Positions 61,501 through 64,000 of a stretch of 64,000 nucleotides of DNA are shown piece by piece. The notes below the pieces were generated by a model. That model saw only the letters and a program-made list of their open reading frames with translations. It made no database searches and was not told the origin of the DNA. The DNA comes from Otis tarda (lineage: Eukaryota > Chordata > Aves > Otidiformes > Otididae), in contig CM048552.1 of assembly GCA_026413225.1 (NCBI GenBank), positions 137,219,053 to 137,283,052 on the forward strand. Reading direction: 5' to 3'. Position numbers and translations under genes: made by a program. How positions within the stretch are numbered: position 1 is the first letter of the stretch; each line of letters begins with the position of its first letter.

Positions 61501-64000
61501 CTCCATATACACATAATACACATCTCCGTTCTCATGTATTTCACACACCTTCATTCCACACCTGTTTTCCTTTCCTTCCATTTTTTCCACCCACCAACAT
61601 TGCTCACACATTCACTCATTCCTCAGGCACACCTATTCCCATTAACTCAAAATTACATAAGCAGCTTTTCTTCGTGTACCCTCCCTTGCTATCTTCAGTG
61701 TTTATAATTTACAGATTCTACCTACACATCTTCTCTGTTATACATGCTCTTATACCCAGGTCCATAATGATATCACAACACTTTCCACAGAAAATGTAGA
61801 TAATGTTTCCCACTGTAGGTTGTAGATAACAAGTTCCAACTTACTTACTGTCCATAGGAGAAGCCCTTAATTCTGTATAAAAATCCCAACCCCATTTTTG
61901 GCACTCCAGTTCTTCATCACAATTGCTGGAAAATGGCAGCCAATCAGAATTGTTATCTCGTTGCGTATAATAACAGCTCCATGCTCATCTTCTAGTTGTG
62001 AGCACTTATTTTCAATTTATCTCTCATTTCCCAGATCTTACAACCTGTGTGGGACCTTTATACCATCTTCACACCTAATAAAAAATTATCACTTCTCTGT
62101 GATCATAAATGTCTTCTGGAATGGCAGAGCAAAGGCTTCTTCGTCTTCATTGTCCTTTTGGCCAGCTATCATGCTCATCCTGCAAGCTGGGGCTTGCTAC
62201 TTTTCCCATATCCAGCAGAATAAAATCATAAGAGGCTGGGACATATTTTCTCATTAGCTCCACATAGACACAGAAAGGTATCTTGTAAGGCCCATCTCTC
62301 CAAAGCAAATAAATCTGCACACTGCATGTGACAACCTATTAGCTGGTTGAACTGCTTTACTGCTGAGAAATCTGTCTCGTGGGAAGGCTCTCCTCAAGCT
62401 GCCGTACAGAGATTTAAGCATCTTCCAGCACGGTGGAAACCGTGCTGGCTGCCCCGCTTTTGCAGCCACAAGCTGGTGCAGCGTCTGAAGTTCTTTCAGA
62501 GGGTTGCTGAGCAAAGGAGAGATCTGACACTTGGGTTTAAGTATGTGAAACAAGGGGGGACATTGGCCCTTCCACAGGGGTAGCAATTGAGATGGTATGG
62601 AAGGGGAACTGGACAGGGATGGCGTAACAGACGACACAGACTGCTGTCAGCAGGCAAGAGCAGGGCTCCAGGAGTAGAGAATCTGTTGATGATCGTTCTC
62701 CGGCTCAGCTATAGGTGTGAAGAGTGCCAGGAAGCAAAGCAAAAGTGCAAAATCCCTGAGGGCTTTCAGGGTGGGAGACAGAGTAGGGAGTTGTGTCTGC
62801 GTACAGGTGAAGGCAGCAAGTCTTTCCCTCTACACACAGAGCAGGTCAGGTAAGATACTCTTCTTGAGGCAGGGTATTTCCCCATAGAAAATAGACTGAA
62901 AATCCTAAATCAGTAGGGAAAAAAACAGAGGACAAGTCTGAATCTAACACAAAGTGTAACTGAAAGATTTCACAAACAAGAGTGTTTTATCAGGAGGCTT
63001 TTATATAGGCGAAGATTTATTCATTCTGCAGCAACAAGTCCATCCGAGAAAAGGAGAGGTAATCCAACAAGTCTTTTGTAATCATTGATATTTTTCCCCT
63101 TGCTTCTTTTCTTCATAGTAATTTCAATTAAATGGGCCACAGAAGGTCTGTAGTTAACAGTTGTTGGGTCAATAGTCCACATCCAGCCAAGGAAATAAAT
63201 AATAACAAGCTATTGTTCAGTGCTTCACTTCCTTGTAGGGAAACAGCATAAAGAGTTGCATTGCCATAGTGCATAGTACGCATAGATGACACGTGAGGTA
63301 GACGACAAAGAGAACAGTACATCTGCTCACATGAAGAGTGCCTTTAACAGTATTTTTAGTTCAAGTGTTAAGGGTGTGGTTAGCCTTTAAATGAATGCAA
63401 ATCAAGCGCTTAGATACTCAGTGCAATGAAATGTATACGCAACTGTTTGTTCTCACATAATTATGCCCATAAAACACTGAAATATGTACATAATGTGCTT
63501 TTATAATGCACGCTTGAAATTCCATCTCAGGCTAAAATTCTTCGTTTATGACATTGATTTAATACACAGTATATAGATGGAATCATTGAACAGAAAATTT
63601 TAAAGAAACCAAATTACGTAGAAAGAGTAAGATATACTCCTCTAGGCTTCACAGCTTAGTAAGATTATGTTAGCTACAAACAGAAAAGCTATGCAATACA
63701 CAGACGTTAGATATTAAATAACTGCAGCAATAGATTTAAATATAGATCAGTTCCTCTGAGTGTGCAGGCCTGCTTATGTCCAACTTTCACGTCCCTTTCT
63801 AATCCTCCGTTTCATGGCACCTACTCATTTGTTTCTAAAAGGCCTGGGATAAAGGCACTGTGAATTTCTTTTTATCATTTCTAATATAACATTTCACTCT
63901 ACTTATTTATCAGCTGTCAGCAGTACTTGCTTAGAACATTGTAAGTGCTCGTACTCAGGAAATCCCACTGACCACATTCCCCCTGGACAAATCCCATTCT
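58531..64000. other. Upstream flank of WWC3, no gene recognised
   Basis: The sequence returns to moderate or low GC. In mammals CLDN34 and SHROOM2 lie upstream of WWC3; I looked for claudin-like transmembrane segments and found none. ORFs of up to 175 codons at 59516-60043 and 119 codons at 61898-62257 show no recognisable motif. 61490-61690 is pyrimidine-rich on the plus strand. A short hairpin lies at 62425. The rest shows nothing identifiable. Confidence 0.75.
62425..62448. repeat. 10-bp perfect hairpin with a GGAA loop
   Basis: CCAGCACGGT (62425-62434) and ACCGTGCTGG (62439-62448) are exact complements around GGAA, a GNRA-type tetraloop. It lies in the upstream flank; no RNA gene is recognised around it. 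Confidence 0.85.

Noticed and set aside
59516-62257. Possible CLDN34 or SHROOM2 neighbour upstream of WWC3
   Set aside because: No claudin-like four-helix pattern and no recognisable exon was found; ORFs there lack motifs.

Overview
The window is vertebrate nuclear DNA, most likely from a bird. It is AT-rich, intron-dominated sequence with one GC-rich CpG island. It carries two 3' ends of CR1 LINEs with the typical sauropsid ending (ATTCTAT-type terminal motif). There are no operons, no bacterial-type genes and no CRISPR array.

The only gene I can support is the 5' part of WWC3, a KIBRA-family Hippo-pathway scaffold with WW domains, on the minus strand. Six coding exons can be followed at base resolution with consistent splice phases: 57571-57782, 19266-19375, 14265-14468, 11582-11658, 9412-9491 and 2975-3104. 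Together they give 813 nt, or 271 codons. They encode the N-terminal leader, both WW domains and the start of the coiled-coil region. The rest of the gene (later coiled coils, C2 domain, C-terminal aPKC-binding part) lies beyond the left edge.

Layout by region: 1-2974 is the start of intron 6. 3105-19265 holds introns 5 to 2 with the small exons between them. 19376-57570 is a 38.2 kb first intron, which contains two CR1 ends facing in opposite directions (30.0 and 31.2 kb), an older degenerate repeat (32.9 kb), a (GA)n block of about 61 units (39.0 kb) and a CpG-dense shore (56.55-56.9 kb). About 57185-58530 is the CpG island with exon 1, the 5' UTR and the promoter. From 58.5 kb to the end is upstream flank in which I find no gene.

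The most unusual local structures are: a perfect 40-bp inverted repeat with a 10-bp centre just inside intron 1 (57394-57483); a YY1/TISU-like start in the 5' leader that opens a short upstream ORF; a long ATG-less open frame joined in frame to WWC3; a candidate alternative first exon next to the CpG shore; and a strand bias of long A runs (twelve of 16 bases or more on the plus strand, no comparable T run). I did not find a convincing new multi-gene system.
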